Of a stretch of DNA of 38,769 nucleotides, positions 23,329 to 31,632 are shown one piece after another; positions within the stretch are counted from its first letter, which is position 1; every line of letters begins with the position of its first letter. The translations under genes were made by a program, and so were the position numbers. This DNA comes from Actibacterium sp. 188UL27-1 (lineage in GTDB: Bacteria; Pseudomonadota; Alphaproteobacteria; Rhodobacterales; Rhodobacteraceae): NCBI RefSeq assembly GCF_016901225.1, contig NZ_JAFEUL010000030.1, positions 1-38,769 on the forward strand. Direction: 5' to 3'. The notes below the pieces were generated by a model, which was not told the DNA's origin, made no database searches, and saw only the letters and a program-made list of their open reading frames with translations.

Positions 23329-24324
23329 ATGAGATCACTATTTACGGCTGCGGCCGTCTTGGCCATGTCGGCCAGCACTGCGTTTGCCGCCTGCGATGCG
23401 GGCGAGATTGTCATCAAGTTCAGCCATGTGACGAACACCGACAAGCACCCCAAGGGGATTGCGGCCTCGTTGCTGCAGGAACGGGTGAATGACGAGATGA
23501 ACGGCACGGCCTGTATGGAGGTTTTCCCGAACTCGACGCTGTACACCGATGAAAAGGTGCTGGAGGCGTTGTTGCAGGGGGACGTGCAGCTGGCCGCCCC
23601 ATCGCTGTCGCTGTTCGAGAAGTTCACCAAGAAGTTCCGCCTGTTCGACCTGCCATTCATGTTCAAGAACGTGAATGCGGTTGATGAATTCCAGGCCTCT
23701 GAAGCGGGTCAGGAACTCAAAGATTCGATGCAGCGACGCGGCATTCAGGGCCTGGCCTTTTGGCATAACGGCATGAAGCAGATGTCGGCCAGCAAGCCGT
23801 TGATCAATCCGACCGATGCGACGGGTCTGAAATTCCGGGTGCAGCCAAGCGACGTGCTGGTGGCCCAAATGGAAGCCATCGGTGGCAGCCCCCAGAAGAT
23901 GGCCTTTGCCGAGGTTTACGGCGCGCTGCAGCAGGGCGTTGTGGACGGACAGGAGAACACCTGGTCCAATATCTATGGCCGCAAATTCTTTGAAGTGCAG
24001 GACGGCATCACCGAGACCAATCATGGCATCATCGACTACCTTGTCGTGGCCTCGGTCGACTGGCTGGACAGCCTGGAGCCAGAGGTGCGTGATCAGTTGA
24101 TGACGATCGTCGAAGAGGTTTCTGCCACGCGCAACAGCGAAAGCACCAAGGTCAATGAAGAGGCCAAGCAGGCCATCATCGACGCCGGTGGCGAAGTGCG
24201 CACCCTGGATGATGCACAACGCGCCGCCTGGCTCGAAGCGATGAAGCCGGTCTGGGAGCAGTTCGAAGGTGACGTGGGCGCCGATGCCATTGCCGCCGCG
24301 CAAGAGATCAACGCAAAGCACTAA
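23329..24324 (+). CDS. dctP: TRAP transporter solute-binding protein
   Basis: This periplasmic binding protein captures C4-dicarboxylates (predicted) for the DctQM permease. From ATG 23329 (GGGAGG five bases upstream) the 331-residue product has a signal peptide cut after ASTAFA and the DctP fold: IVIKFSHVTNTDKHPKG, FPNSTLYTDEKVLEALLQGD and FRVQPSDVLVAQMEAIGGSP. The last block holds the conserved Arg that binds the substrate carboxylate. AEVYGALQQGVVDGQENTW is the other family hallmark. Malate, succinate or fumarate is likely given the kinase/regulator context, but related acids are possible. Confidence 0.92.
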   Translation: MRSLFTAAAVLAMSASTAFAACDAGEIVIKFSHVTNTDKHPKGIAASLLQERVNDEMNGTACMEVFPNSTLYTDEKVLEALLQGDVQLAAPSLSLFEKFTKKFRLFDLPFMFKNVNAVDEFQASEAGQELKDSMQRRGIQGLAFWHNGMKQMSASKPLINPTDATGLKFRVQPSDVLVAQMEAIGGSPQKMAFAEVYGALQQGVVDGQENTWSNIYGRKFFEVQDGITETNHGIIDYLVVASVDWLDSLEPEVRDQLMTIVEEVSATRNSESTKVNEEAKQAIIDAGGEVRTLDDAQRAAWLEAMKPVWEQFEGDVGADAIAAAQEINAKH

Positions 24325-24343
24325 GCACGTGTGACGACAATCA

Positions 24344-24372
24344 AAAAGGGGCGGGCTTGGACCCGCCCTTTT
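24344..24372 (+). terminator. Intercistronic hairpin between dctP and dctQ
   Basis: AAAAGGGGCGGG-CTTGGA-CCCGCCCTTTT forms an 11-bp stem with one bulged G and a T tract, about 20 bp after dctP. It probably works as a partial terminator or 3' RNA stabiliser that keeps DctP in excess over the membrane subunits. Confidence 0.7.
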
Positions 24373-24422
24373 CATAGGATCACATCGCCACGAAGTGATG
24401 TGCCACCGCGGGGGAGCAGACC

Positions 24423-25094
24423 ATGACATCTGACAGCCCGTCCTCCTGGACGGATGCCATAGAGGAAACGCTGATCTCAGCCTTGTTGGGGCTGATGACG
24501 GTCCTGACCTTTGCCAATGTGGTGGCGCGATATGGTTTCAACTCCAACATTCTGTGGGCGCTGGAATTGACGGTGTTCATGTTTGGCTGGCTGGTGCTGC
24601 TGGGGGCCTCCTACGCGGTCAAAAAGGGCATCCATCTGGGCGTTGATATCATTGTGCTGGCATTGGCCCCACCGATGCGGCGTATTCTGGGCCTGATGGC
24701 CGTCACGGCCTGCATCGTGTTTTCGTTTCTGATGCTGAAAGGCGCCTGGGATTACTGGGCCAACTTTGCGGACCTGCCGCAGACAACGGGGCGCTGGTTT
24801 CCGACCGGATTTCAGGAAACCTTTCGCACCCGGGCCTGGTACGAGACGCAGGATGTGCCAAATCCCGGTTTCCTGAAGTTCCTCGAAGACATGCTGAACG
24901 AGGGAGAGGAATACGAAAAGCTCCCCAAGGTCGTGCCCTATCTGGTGCTGCCGCTCTCCATGGCGCTGCTGTTGTTCCGGTTCATCCAGGCCGGAATCCG
25001 CATCTGGCGCGGCGATCTGGATCGGATCGTGGCCAGCCATGAGGCCGAAGATGATGTGGCCGAAGCCGCCGCCAAGATCGAGGGATCGCGCTGA
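24423..25094 (+). CDS. dctQ: TRAP transporter small permease subunit
   Basis: The 223-residue inner-membrane protein has four helices. The first pair is within 14-70 (TFANVVARYGFNSNILWALE is the family block), the third about 88-108, and the fourth about 175-195. A long hydrophilic loop of about 65 residues with aromatic and charged residues lies between helices 3 and 4. I recall a similar size for the R. capsulatus DctQ. The subunit partners DctM. The stop overlaps the dctM start (ATGA-like coupling at 25094). Confidence 0.9.
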   Translation: MTSDSPSSWTDAIEETLISALLGLMTVLTFANVVARYGFNSNILWALELTVFMFGWLVLLGASYAVKKGIHLGVDIIVLALAPPMRRILGLMAVTACIVFSFLMLKGAWDYWANFADLPQTTGRWFPTGFQETFRTRAWYETQDVPNPGFLKFLEDMLNEGEEYEKLPKVVPYLVLPLSMALLLFRFIQAGIRIWRGDLDRIVASHEAEDDVAEAAAKIEGSR

Positions 25095-26488
25095 TGGATG
25101 TTGCTCTGCTGTTTTTACTGGTCATCGGGTTTTTGATGATCGGTGTCCCGATCTCTGTCTCGTTGGGCCTGAGTTCGATCCTGTTTCTGATCTGGTTCTC
25201 GGACAGTTCGCTCGCCTCGGTCGCGCAGACCCTGTTCAACGCGTTTGAGGGGCATTTCACGCTGCTGGCGATCCCGTTCTTTGTGCTGGCCTCGGCCTTT
25301 ATGTCGACGGGCGGTGTGGCGCAGCGGATCATCCGGTTTTCCATCGCCTGTGTTGGGCACTTTCGCGGCGGGTTGGCGATTGCCGGTGTGTTTGCCTGCA
25401 TGATGTTTGCAGCTTTGTCTGGGTCGAGCCCCGCCACGGTGGTGGCCATCGGAACAATCGTGATCGCGGCCATGCGGCAGGCGGGCTATACCAAGGAGTT
25501 CGCCGCAGGCGTCATCTGTAATGCGGGCACTTTGGGCATTCTGATCCCGCCCTCCATCGTGATGGTGGTTTATGCGGCGGCGGTCGACGTGTCGGTCGGA
25601 CGGATGTTTTTGGCCGGTGTCATCCCGGGCCTTTTGGCCGGTCTGATGCTGATGATCGCCATTTATGTGATCGCCACGATCCGCGACATGCCCAAAGGCG
25701 AATGGGCCGGGATGCAGGAGGTCGGCGACGCGTTCCTGAGCGCCCTGTGGGGCCTGCTGCTGATCGTGATCATCATGGTCGGCATTTACGGTGTTCCGGG
25801 CCTGACCGGCGCGATCTTTACCCCGACCGAAGCCGCGGCCGTGGCCGCGATGTATGCGGCCATCGTCGCCTTGTTCGTTTATCGCGACATGGGGCCGTTG
25901 GCTGCAAACGGCGACCGCCCCCGGTCGAACCTGCTGAAAAAGCCGTGGACGATTGTGACCGCCTTTATCCACCGGGACACCCAGCGGACGTTGCTGGATG
26001 CGGGCAAGTTGACGGTCACGCTGATGTTCGTCATCGCCAATGCGTTGATCCTGAAGCATGTTTTGACGGATGAGCAGATCCCCCAGCATATCGCCCAGGC
26101 GATGCTGGCGGCGGGGCTGGGGCCGGTGATGTTTTTGGTCGTGGTCAATATCATCCTACTGATCGGTGGACAGTTCATGGAGCCATCGGGGCTGTTGGTC
26201 ATCGTGGCGCCCCTGGTCTTTCCCATCGCGATTGAGTTGGGGATCGACCCGATCCACCTTGGCATCATCATGGTCGTCAATATGGAGATCGGGATGATCA
26301 CGCCGCCTGTGGGGCTGAACCTGTTCGTGACCTCGGGCGTGGCGGGCATGCCGATGATGAAGGTCGTGAAGGCGGCGCTGCCCTTCCTGGGCGTGCTGTT
26401 CATCTTTTTGATCATGGTGACGTATATCCCGTGGCTCTCGACCGCGCTGCCCACGGCGGTGATGGGGCCAGAGACGATCATACGCTAG
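25094..26488 (+). CDS. dctM: TRAP transporter large permease subunit
   Basis: The 464-residue protein has about 12 membrane segments and forms the Na+-driven transport channel. Family blocks are PISVSLGLSSILFLIWF, HFTLLAIPFFVLASAFMSTG, FAALSGSSPATVVAIGTIV, LGILIPPSIVMVVYA and MVVNMEIGMITPPVGLNLFV. A hydrophilic loop near 285-305 is usual for DctM of this group. It completes the dctP-dctQ-dctM operon, and the following membrane protein gene starts 10 bp later. Confidence 0.93.
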   Translation: MDVALLFLLVIGFLMIGVPISVSLGLSSILFLIWFSDSSLASVAQTLFNAFEGHFTLLAIPFFVLASAFMSTGGVAQRIIRFSIACVGHFRGGLAIAGVFACMMFAALSGSSPATVVAIGTIVIAAMRQAGYTKEFAAGVICNAGTLGILIPPSIVMVVYAAAVDVSVGRMFLAGVIPGLLAGLMLMIAIYVIATIRDMPKGEWAGMQEVGDAFLSALWGLLLIVIIMVGIYGVPGLTGAIFTPTEAAAVAAMYAAIVALFVYRDMGPLAANGDRPRSNLLKKPWTIVTAFIHRDTQRTLLDAGKLTVTLMFVIANALILKHVLTDEQIPQHIAQAMLAAGLGPVMFLVVVNIILLIGGQFMEPSGLLVIVAPLVFPIAIELGIDPIHLGIIMVVNMEIGMITPPVGLNLFVTSGVAGMPMMKVVKAALPFLGVLFIFLIMVTYIPWLSTALPTAVMGPETIIR

Positions 26489-26497
26489 ATCCCGGCC

Positions 26498-27319
26498 ATG
26501 GGAGTCGTGATCAAAGGGGTGGTGGTTGTCGCCTGGTCCGTGGCCGCCGCTTTGACAGGGCGGTTGGCCTGGATGATGGCGACCGGCAATGACGCCACCC
26601 TGGACCGGATCTTTGCCCTGGCTTTTGCCATCATCTGCGTTTGGTGCGTCAGGTCGGGTTTACGGGAGGTGCTGCGACGCCCGCAGCCGATCGTCGAACC
26701 CACGGTCAAGCCGGTGCCTGCGTCCTTTGCAGAGTTGTCCTTTGCCCCGGGCGTGTTCGGGGCAGAGGACCTGGCCCAGGTCGCCCGTGCGGTGACCGCA
26801 TTGGAAACCGCCGGTGCCTTGCAACCGGGCGAACTGACCGCCGAAGCAATCTGCATGAAGTTGTCGGCAGAGGGGCAGGACGGCCCGTTCGACCCCTACA
26901 TGATCCTGGTCGGGATGGCCTTGATCGCCGATGACAGCCACGCCCCGTTCAGCGGGATCCATTTCATGCCCAACCAGGTCGAGATGGATAAAGCCCTGAT
27001 CACAGATTGCGTTTTGGGGCTGTTCCGGGTTGCCGGGCGGCCCATCGTGGCGGGGGATGTGGCGATGGATCTGCCGGAGCAGAATGCCAAGCCGTTTGAT
27101 ATCGTGATCACGCTGGACGATGCAACGCGGCGGACCCGTTGTACGTTCTTTTGGAAATATCTGCCGGAGAATCTGCTGTTTGAGGTTCTGATCCTGGCGG
27201 ATGAAAGCGGGCCGAACAGCTTGCGTCAGGCCGATATCGATCAATGGGTGGCGGTCGCCGCCATTTCGGAGAGCGGGAAGCCCGGGGTCGATGCCGCCTT
27301 GCCCAAGATGTTCATCTGA
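26498..27319 (+). CDS. Membrane-anchored protein of unknown function
   Basis: I do not recognise this 273-residue protein. Two hydrophobic segments (about 5-25 and 37-55) form an N-terminal hairpin. The soluble C-terminal part has a helical stretch (FGAEDLAQVARAVTALETAG) and a mixed alpha/beta end (TLDDATRRTRCTFFWKYLPE). It starts 10 bp after dctM and could ride on the dct transcript, but nothing in it points to transport. It is convergent with the HAD gene, with nine bases between the stops. Confidence 0.65.
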   Translation: MGVVIKGVVVVAWSVAAALTGRLAWMMATGNDATLDRIFALAFAIICVWCVRSGLREVLRRPQPIVEPTVKPVPASFAELSFAPGVFGAEDLAQVARAVTALETAGALQPGELTAEAICMKLSAEGQDGPFDPYMILVGMALIADDSHAPFSGIHFMPNQVEMDKALITDCVLGLFRVAGRPIVAGDVAMDLPEQNAKPFDIVITLDDATRRTRCTFFWKYLPENLLFEVLILADESGPNSLRQADIDQWVAVAAISESGKPGVDAALPKMFI

Positions 27320-27327
27320 TCGGCTGA

Positions 27328-27936
27328 TCAGGCTGGGGTGATCAGACTGGCCAGCTGGTCATATTCGGAGCCGGTGAACAGGAAAGCCTGCCAGCCAAGT
27401 TCTTGAGCAGATTGAACATTTGGGGGGTGATCGTCGATCAGGAGCATATCGGCGGGGCTGACATCCAGGGTTTGTGTAATGTGATGGAAAAAGGCGGGAT
27501 CGGGCTTTTTCACCCCCATCCGGCCAGAGGCGAAGAGGTGTTCGATCCGGGCGCCAAAGCCCATATCCATCTCCATATAGGCGGCGCGCCGGGTCTCGTT
27601 ATTCGTGGCGATGACCTGCCTGAGCCCCTGTGCGGTGGCGCGGTCCATCAGATCCAGCATGGCCGGGTCGGGCAGGGCATCCTTTGACAGCCAATAGCGA
27701 AGTACGCCGTCCGCCCCGCCATCGTACCCGACGCTGTCGGCCCAACGGGTGAGGCGATCATGTAGATCCTCTTGCCCGGTGATGATCAGATCAAACCGGT
27801 CGCGAAAGACAAACTGGGTGAAAGCGTCCAGCGACTGGCCCAGATCAGCCTCGAATGTCCGGGACCACAGGAATTGGCCGTCCACCATATTGTTGTTCAG
27901 GACCCCGTCAAAATCCCAGGCGATGACTTTTGGCAT
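27328..27936 (-). CDS. HAD-superfamily hydrolase
   Basis: The 202-residue protein starts at ATG 27936 with AGGAGG six bases upstream. HAD motif I is VIAWDFDGVLNNN (nucleophile D and D+2). Motif II is near VIATNNETRR, motif III is the Lys in GRMGVKKPDPAFF, and motif IV is MLLIDDHPPNVQSA. A helical cap lies between about 18 and 90. It probably cleaves a small phosphorylated metabolite; the substrate is unknown. Confidence 0.85.
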   Translation of the reverse strand: MPKVIAWDFDGVLNNNMVDGQFLWSRTFEADLGQSLDAFTQFVFRDRFDLIITGQEDLHDRLTRWADSVGYDGGADGVLRYWLSKDALPDPAMLDLMDRATAQGLRQVIATNNETRRAAYMEMDMGFGARIEHLFASGRMGVKKPDPAFFHHITQTLDVSPADMLLIDDHPPNVQSAQELGWQAFLFTGSEYDQLASLITPA

Positions 27937-28008
27937 GGTGCCTCCTGCGGTGGTCATCCAACTGTCGTTCTTGGGAGTATTATCTATGACTGTGCCAAAG
28001 GAAATGCG

Positions 28009-28365
28009 ATGCCCCTGATCCTATTCTCCCATGTCGTGAACATCGCCGTGGCGGGCCTGCTGGCCGTGCTGATCATGAGGGGTGCGCCGTCGATGGATCC
28101 GGTTTACGGCGCTGACAGCCCGGCCCGGCGCATTCTGGGCTGCGTCTATGGGGCGATTGCGCTGGCCAGTGTTCTGGCGCTGGGGATTTACGCTGTGTAC
28201 GGGCGGGACAGCCATTTCGTTTGGCTGACCACCGTGTTGTTTTCATTGCAGATTGTCTACAAGCTTTTGACTGTGCCGGTGGTCGGCCTGAGCCACCCGG
28301 TGCCGCGTGCCAATCTGGCGATCAGTGTGCTGCACGTTGTGTCGTTAATGGTGCTGCTGCGATGA
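28009..28365 (+). CDS. Small four-helix membrane protein
   Basis: ATG 28009 with AAGGA seven bases upstream opens a 118-residue protein with four hydrophobic segments (about 3-20, 42-62, 70-90 and 97-117). A charged loop around 24-40 ([17 protein letters not shown]) separates the first two. I know no family. Its last 21 bp overlap the 3' end of tpiA on the other strand, so the two genes are convergent and overlapping. Confidence 0.65.
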   Translation: MPLILFSHVVNIAVAGLLAVLIMRGAPSMDPVYGADSPARRILGCVYGAIALASVLALGIYAVYGRDSHFVWLTTVLFSLQIVYKLLTVPVVGLSHPVPRANLAISVLHVVSLMVLLR

Positions 28366-29094
28366 CAAAGCCTCGATAATCTTGCCGAAATCAACGGCCT
28401 TGAGGCTGGCCCCGCCGACCAGCGCACCATCCACGTTGCTGACCCCAAAGATATCGCCTGCATTCAAGGGTTTGACCGATCCGCCATAGAGCAGGCGGAT
28501 GCCACCACCAACCGCGGCGCTGAACCGGGTTTGCACCTTTGTGCGGATGAAATCGTGCACCTCGGCAATTTGGTCGAGCGTGGCGGTGCGCCCGGTGCCG
28601 ATGGCCCAGACCGGTTCATAGGCGATGACAGTGTTGGCGCCGGTGGCCCCCTCCGGCACGGATCCGGACAGTTGTTTCGCAATGACATCCAGCGTTTGAC
28701 CGGCATCGCGTTGCGCTTCAGTCTCCCCCACACAGATGATCGCAGTCAGGCCGGCAGCCCAGACGGCCTTGGCCTTGGCGGCGACGGTCGCGTCGGTTTC
28801 GGCATGATCCGCGCGGCGTTCGGAATGGCCGACGATCACGGCGCTGGCCCCGGTTTCGGCCAGCATTCCGGCGGAGATATCGCCGGTATGGGCGCCGCTA
28901 TCCGCCGGGTGGCAATCCTGCCCGCCCAAGGCGATCTGCCCCGCAACCGCATGGGCAGAGGTCAGCAGCGTCGCGGGCAGGCACAGCAGGATGTCTACGG
29001 TGGGCGCGGGGTGATCCGTGGCGAGTGCGGTGATCTGATCCAGATCCGCCTTCAGCCCGTTCATCTTCCAGTTGCCAGCTGCCAGTTTACGCAT
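28345..29094 (-). CDS. tpiA: Triosephosphate isomerase
   Basis: This enzyme interconverts dihydroxyacetone phosphate and glyceraldehyde 3-phosphate. The 249-residue TIM barrel has the catalytic trio K10 (AAGNWKMNG), H90 (VIVGHSERR) and E160 ([11 protein letters not shown]). The phosphate loop is [19 protein letters not shown] and [10 protein letters not shown] closes the barrel. The start at ATG 29094 gives the standard [10 protein letters not shown]. Upstream in-frame codons to 29142 have no homology value. Confidence 0.95.
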   Translation of the reverse strand: MRKLAAGNWKMNGLKADLDQITALATDHPAPTVDILLCLPATLLTSAHAVAGQIALGGQDCHPADSGAHTGDISAGMLAETGASAVIVGHSERRADHAETDATVAAKAKAVWAAGLTAIICVGETEAQRDAGQTLDVIAKQLSGSVPEGATGANTVIAYEPVWAIGTGRTATLDQIAEVHDFIRTKVQTRFSAAVGGGIRLLYGGSVKPLNAGDIFGVSNVDGALVGGASLKAVDFGKIIEALSSQQHH

Positions 29095-29154
29095 CGACGC
29101 TCTCCCTCTCTCATTGAGAACCGGCATAACATCGACGGGCAAACGGAGTCACCA

Positions 29155-29478
29155 CTATAGGTGGGCCAGCGCCTCCTGCGCGAGGGCAGAGGTGGCGTCG
29201 GGATCGTCGAGTTGATCATCGGTGAGTGCCCAATAGGGCATGGCGGACTGCTTTTGACCGGGGCGCTGGTAAACCCATTTCTGCATCCCCAGCGCGTCGT
29301 AGCGGTCGACCATGGGACCTGTGCCTTTCAGCCGGATCGTGCCATCCGACATGATAACCGAAAAGATCGTACCGTGCGAATAAAGCCCCACGCCGCCAAA
29401 CATCTTGCGGGTGGTGATATCGCCGACACTGCTGAACAACTCTAAGGCATGCTCGATCTGGGCGTCGGTGATGGCCAT
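29155..29478 (-). CDS. TfoX/Sxy N-terminal-domain protein
   Basis: This 107-residue protein shows the TfoX_N pattern: L-F-S-S-V-G-D-I-T-T-R-K-M-F-G-G-V-G-L-Y, F-S-V-I-M-S-D-G-T-I-R-L-K, and a C-terminal Y-W-A-L-T-D-D-Q-L-D-D helix. TfoX proteins regulate competence in gammaproteobacteria. In alphaproteobacteria the stand-alone domain has no proven role. It is read with the IscA-like gene three bases upstream, so the two are cotranscribed. Confidence 0.85.
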   Translation of the reverse strand: MAITDAQIEHALELFSSVGDITTRKMFGGVGLYSHGTIFSVIMSDGTIRLKGTGPMVDRYDALGMQKWVYQRPGQKQSAMPYWALTDDQLDDPDATSALAQEALAHL

Positions 29479-29481
29479 GGA

Positions 29482-29862
29482 TCACGCCTTGTCGTGTTCC
29501 GCCGTCAGCGTCTCTACATCCTTGAATTTGATGGATTCTCCGCAGCCGCAGGCATCTTCGACATTGGGGTTTTTGAATTTGAAGCCGGATTCGAGGAGGC
29601 TGACCTCATAGTCGATTTCAGTGCCGAAGAGGAACATCTGCGCCATGGGCGCGATCATCACGCGGGCGCCGTCCTGTTCGACGACCTCATCATGCGGATC
29701 AACCTCTGCCGCGTAGTCCATAGTATATTCCATGCCTGCGCAGCCCCCCTTTTTTACCCCTATTCTCAGGCCCTTATGGCCGTCAGAGGACATGAGCTTG
29801 GCGATTTGTGCGGCGGCGCGGTCGGTGATGGTGACAGCCTGTTTGCCGGGGATCGAAAACAT
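29482..29862 (-). CDS. A-type Fe-S cluster carrier (IscA/SufA/ErpA family)
   Basis: This 126-residue HesB/IscA-fold protein has the three invariant cysteines, C41 in KKGGCAGMEY and C105-x-C107 in EDACGCGES. It carries or transfers [2Fe-2S]/[4Fe-4S] clusters to apo-proteins. The partner system is probably SUF, since a SufT-like gene lies about 1.1 kb away on the same strand. Which of IscA, SufA or ErpA it is cannot be settled from sequence alone. Confidence 0.9.
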   Translation of the reverse strand: MFSIPGKQAVTITDRAAAQIAKLMSSDGHKGLRIGVKKGGCAGMEYTMDYAAEVDPHDEVVEQDGARVMIAPMAQMFLFGTEIDYEVSLLESGFKFKNPNVEDACGCGESIKFKDVETLTAEHDKA

Positions 29863-29907
29863 GGGACGACTCCTTTGACATGAAAGTAGTGGGCCCGGGC
29901 GTTTGGC

Positions 29908-30741
29908 TCAAGGGGTGCGGGCGGGTTGTGACAAGAAGGCAGATAACGCGTCGAGGGCTGCGCGGATATGTGGCTCGAACCGGCCCTCATGGTGGCTGAC
30001 CAGCCATTCCTCGCTCGTGAGGTCTGGGATGGGGTCCCCGATCTGTTGAAGGCGGGTATTTCGCGCCGCAAAAAGGGGCAGGACCACGCGCCCAATCCCG
30101 GCCTCTGCCATGGCGACGGCAACGCGCGGGTCGTTGGCGGTGGTCACGATCTCGGCACCATGGTGGGTGCGGATCCAGGTGGCCGACCGCGTGGCGGCGG
30201 CGTCGTCACTGCTGCCTATCCAACTGCTAACCGATTGATCCCGGGCGAAAATTGCGAATTGGGTCACGCTGGTGCGGTTGCCGGCGAGCCAGGGCTGTTC
30301 CGGGCGGCGGTTTCGGATCCCGATATCGATCTCGCGCCTTGCGATGTCCATTTCCAGGTTGCAGTGGAGGAATTCGGGGACCCAAGGCGCGGTGTCTGTC
30401 CAGTATGCGTTGAGGTTCTGGGCGAGGTGGATTGCGGTCCAGGTTCCGGCGGAGATGCGGACGCGGGCCGGGCCGGTCGAGGCGGCGTGCCAGCCTTTGA
30501 CTTCGGCGGCGGCGGCCTCCATCCGTTCGGCCATCGCAAGGAGGGTGCGCCCCTCTGCCGTGGGGCTATAGCCAGCATTTCCATGACAGAACAGACGGCG
30601 GCCCGTCTGGGCTTCAAGGGCGGTCATCCGGCGGCTGAGGGTTGCCTGGCTGACACCCGTCTGTGTGGCTGCGGCGGCCAGCGTGCCACGGCGGGCGACG
30701 GCGGCAAAAAGCGCCAGATCGTTCCAGGCGATGTCTTTCAT
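29908..30741 (-). CDS. LysR-family transcriptional regulator
   Basis: This 277-residue protein starts M-K-D-I-A-W-N-D-L-A-L-F at ATG 30741. Its winged HTH (about 5-64) reads ARRGTLAAAATQTGVSQATL then SRRMTALE. A LysR effector domain of type 2 follows (about 90-270). The sequence resembles the short LysR regulators that act on neighbouring genes. No target is evident, unless it is the small divergent gene 84 bp away. It separates the two Fe-S assembly genes. Confidence 0.88.
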   Translation of the reverse strand: MKDIAWNDLALFAAVARRGTLAAAATQTGVSQATLSRRMTALEAQTGRRLFCHGNAGYSPTAEGRTLLAMAERMEAAAAEVKGWHAASTGPARVRISAGTWTAIHLAQNLNAYWTDTAPWVPEFLHCNLEMDIARREIDIGIRNRRPEQPWLAGNRTSVTQFAIFARDQSVSSWIGSSDDAAATRSATWIRTHHGAEIVTTANDPRVAVAMAEAGIGRVVLPLFAARNTRLQQIGDPIPDLTSEEWLVSHHEGRFEPHIRAALDALSAFLSQPARTP

Positions 30742-30824
30742 TTTTGCAAGTCTAGTCCCGGATGCGGTGGCTGACAACGCGCGTGATCTTCGGCGAAAAC
30801 AGGGTGAAACCGAAGGAGAGCGCC

Positions 30825-30992
30825 ATGTGGGACGAGCTGGGATATCGGGACGAACGCAGCACCATCTATGTGGAGGAGCGAGAGATCTTTGCAAAAATGC
30901 AACGTGAGTTGCGACGGCGAAAGCGGGCCAAGTGGCGGTTATGGCTGGCTTTGAAGATCGTCGGGCGACGGGCCGCCCAACGGATCACATGA
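30825..30992 (+). CDS. Small basic protein (55 residues)
   Basis: AAGGAG six bases before ATG 30825 makes this a well-formed gene start. The product begins MWDELGYRDERST, has an acidic centre (VEEREIFAKM) and then a very basic C-terminal half (RELRRRKRAKWRLWLALKIV). A short amphipathic helix is likely. I know no family. It overlaps the end of the SufT gene by eight bases on the other strand and is divergent from LysR. Confidence 0.5.
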   Translation: MWDELGYRDERSTIYVEEREIFAKMQRELRRRKRAKWRLWLALKIVGRRAAQRIT

Positions 30993-31359
30993 AGCCAAGC
31001 TCCAGCCGGGCCTCGTCGCTCATCATGTCCATGCCCCAGGGCGGGTCCCAGGTAATCTCGACATCGACCTGTTTGACACCGGCCACGGGCTCGATGGCAT
31101 CGGCCAGCCAACCCGGCATCTCACCGGCAACCGGGCAGCCCGGCGCGGTGAGGGTCATCAGCACATTGACGGCGTTTTCACCATCAATTTCAATCGTGTA
31201 GACAAGGCCCAGATCATAGATATTCACCGGAATTTCAGGGTCATAAACGGACCGGCATGCCTCAACCACCTGATCATAAAGCGGATGATCGGTGGTAGAT
31301 GGCTTGATGAGGGGCGCACCCTCCATCGGGCTGGTTTCGGTCTGCATGTCGTTTGCCAT
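30985..31359 (-). CDS. SufT-like / MIP18-family Fe-S assembly factor (DUF59)
   Basis: This 124-residue protein has the DUF59 core: V-V-E-A-C-R-S-V-Y-D-P-E-I-P-V-N-I-Y-D-L-G-L-V-Y, then VNVLMTLTAPGCPVAGEM with the conserved Cys, and VDVEITWDPPWGMDMMSDEA. This is the pattern of SufT proteins, which help [4Fe-4S] maturation and usually lie in suf operons. No sufB, C, D or S gene is present here, so it is detached from such an operon. Confidence 0.9.
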   Translation of the reverse strand: MANDMQTETSPMEGAPLIKPSTTDHPLYDQVVEACRSVYDPEIPVNIYDLGLVYTIEIDGENAVNVLMTLTAPGCPVAGEMPGWLADAIEPVAGVKQVDVEITWDPPWGMDMMSDEARLELGFM

Positions 31360-31632
31360 CGGCAGCCTCTTACTACTTTACTCAGAAATCTAGGGGCTCC
31401 ACCCCCAAACGTAAAGCCCCATGAATGCCGCATCCGCCCCGGGACGCCGCAAACGTTAACGGGGCGGACGGCGAAAATGCGGGTCGAGGGCGAAGCGCCC
31501 GCCGCAAAGCCCGATTAACCCTTGCCAGGAAGGGCGTCGGGCGGGGCACATCCCATGCACAATCGATACACAAACGATGTGTATAAACCGCCCTCGCGAG
31601 CGAGGTTAACACAGCGTGCGGGGGCAAAAGAG

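Noticed and set aside
31386-31397. AAATCTAGGGGC, shared with the IS3 left-end scrap at 7997-8008
   Set aside because: Twelve identical bases are expected by chance many times in a window of this size, and the similarity stops at both sides.
31360-31632. CtrA-type TTAA-N7-TTAA sites in the gap downstream of the GH5 gene
   Set aside because: Several TTAA words occur, but none at the required seven-base spacing.
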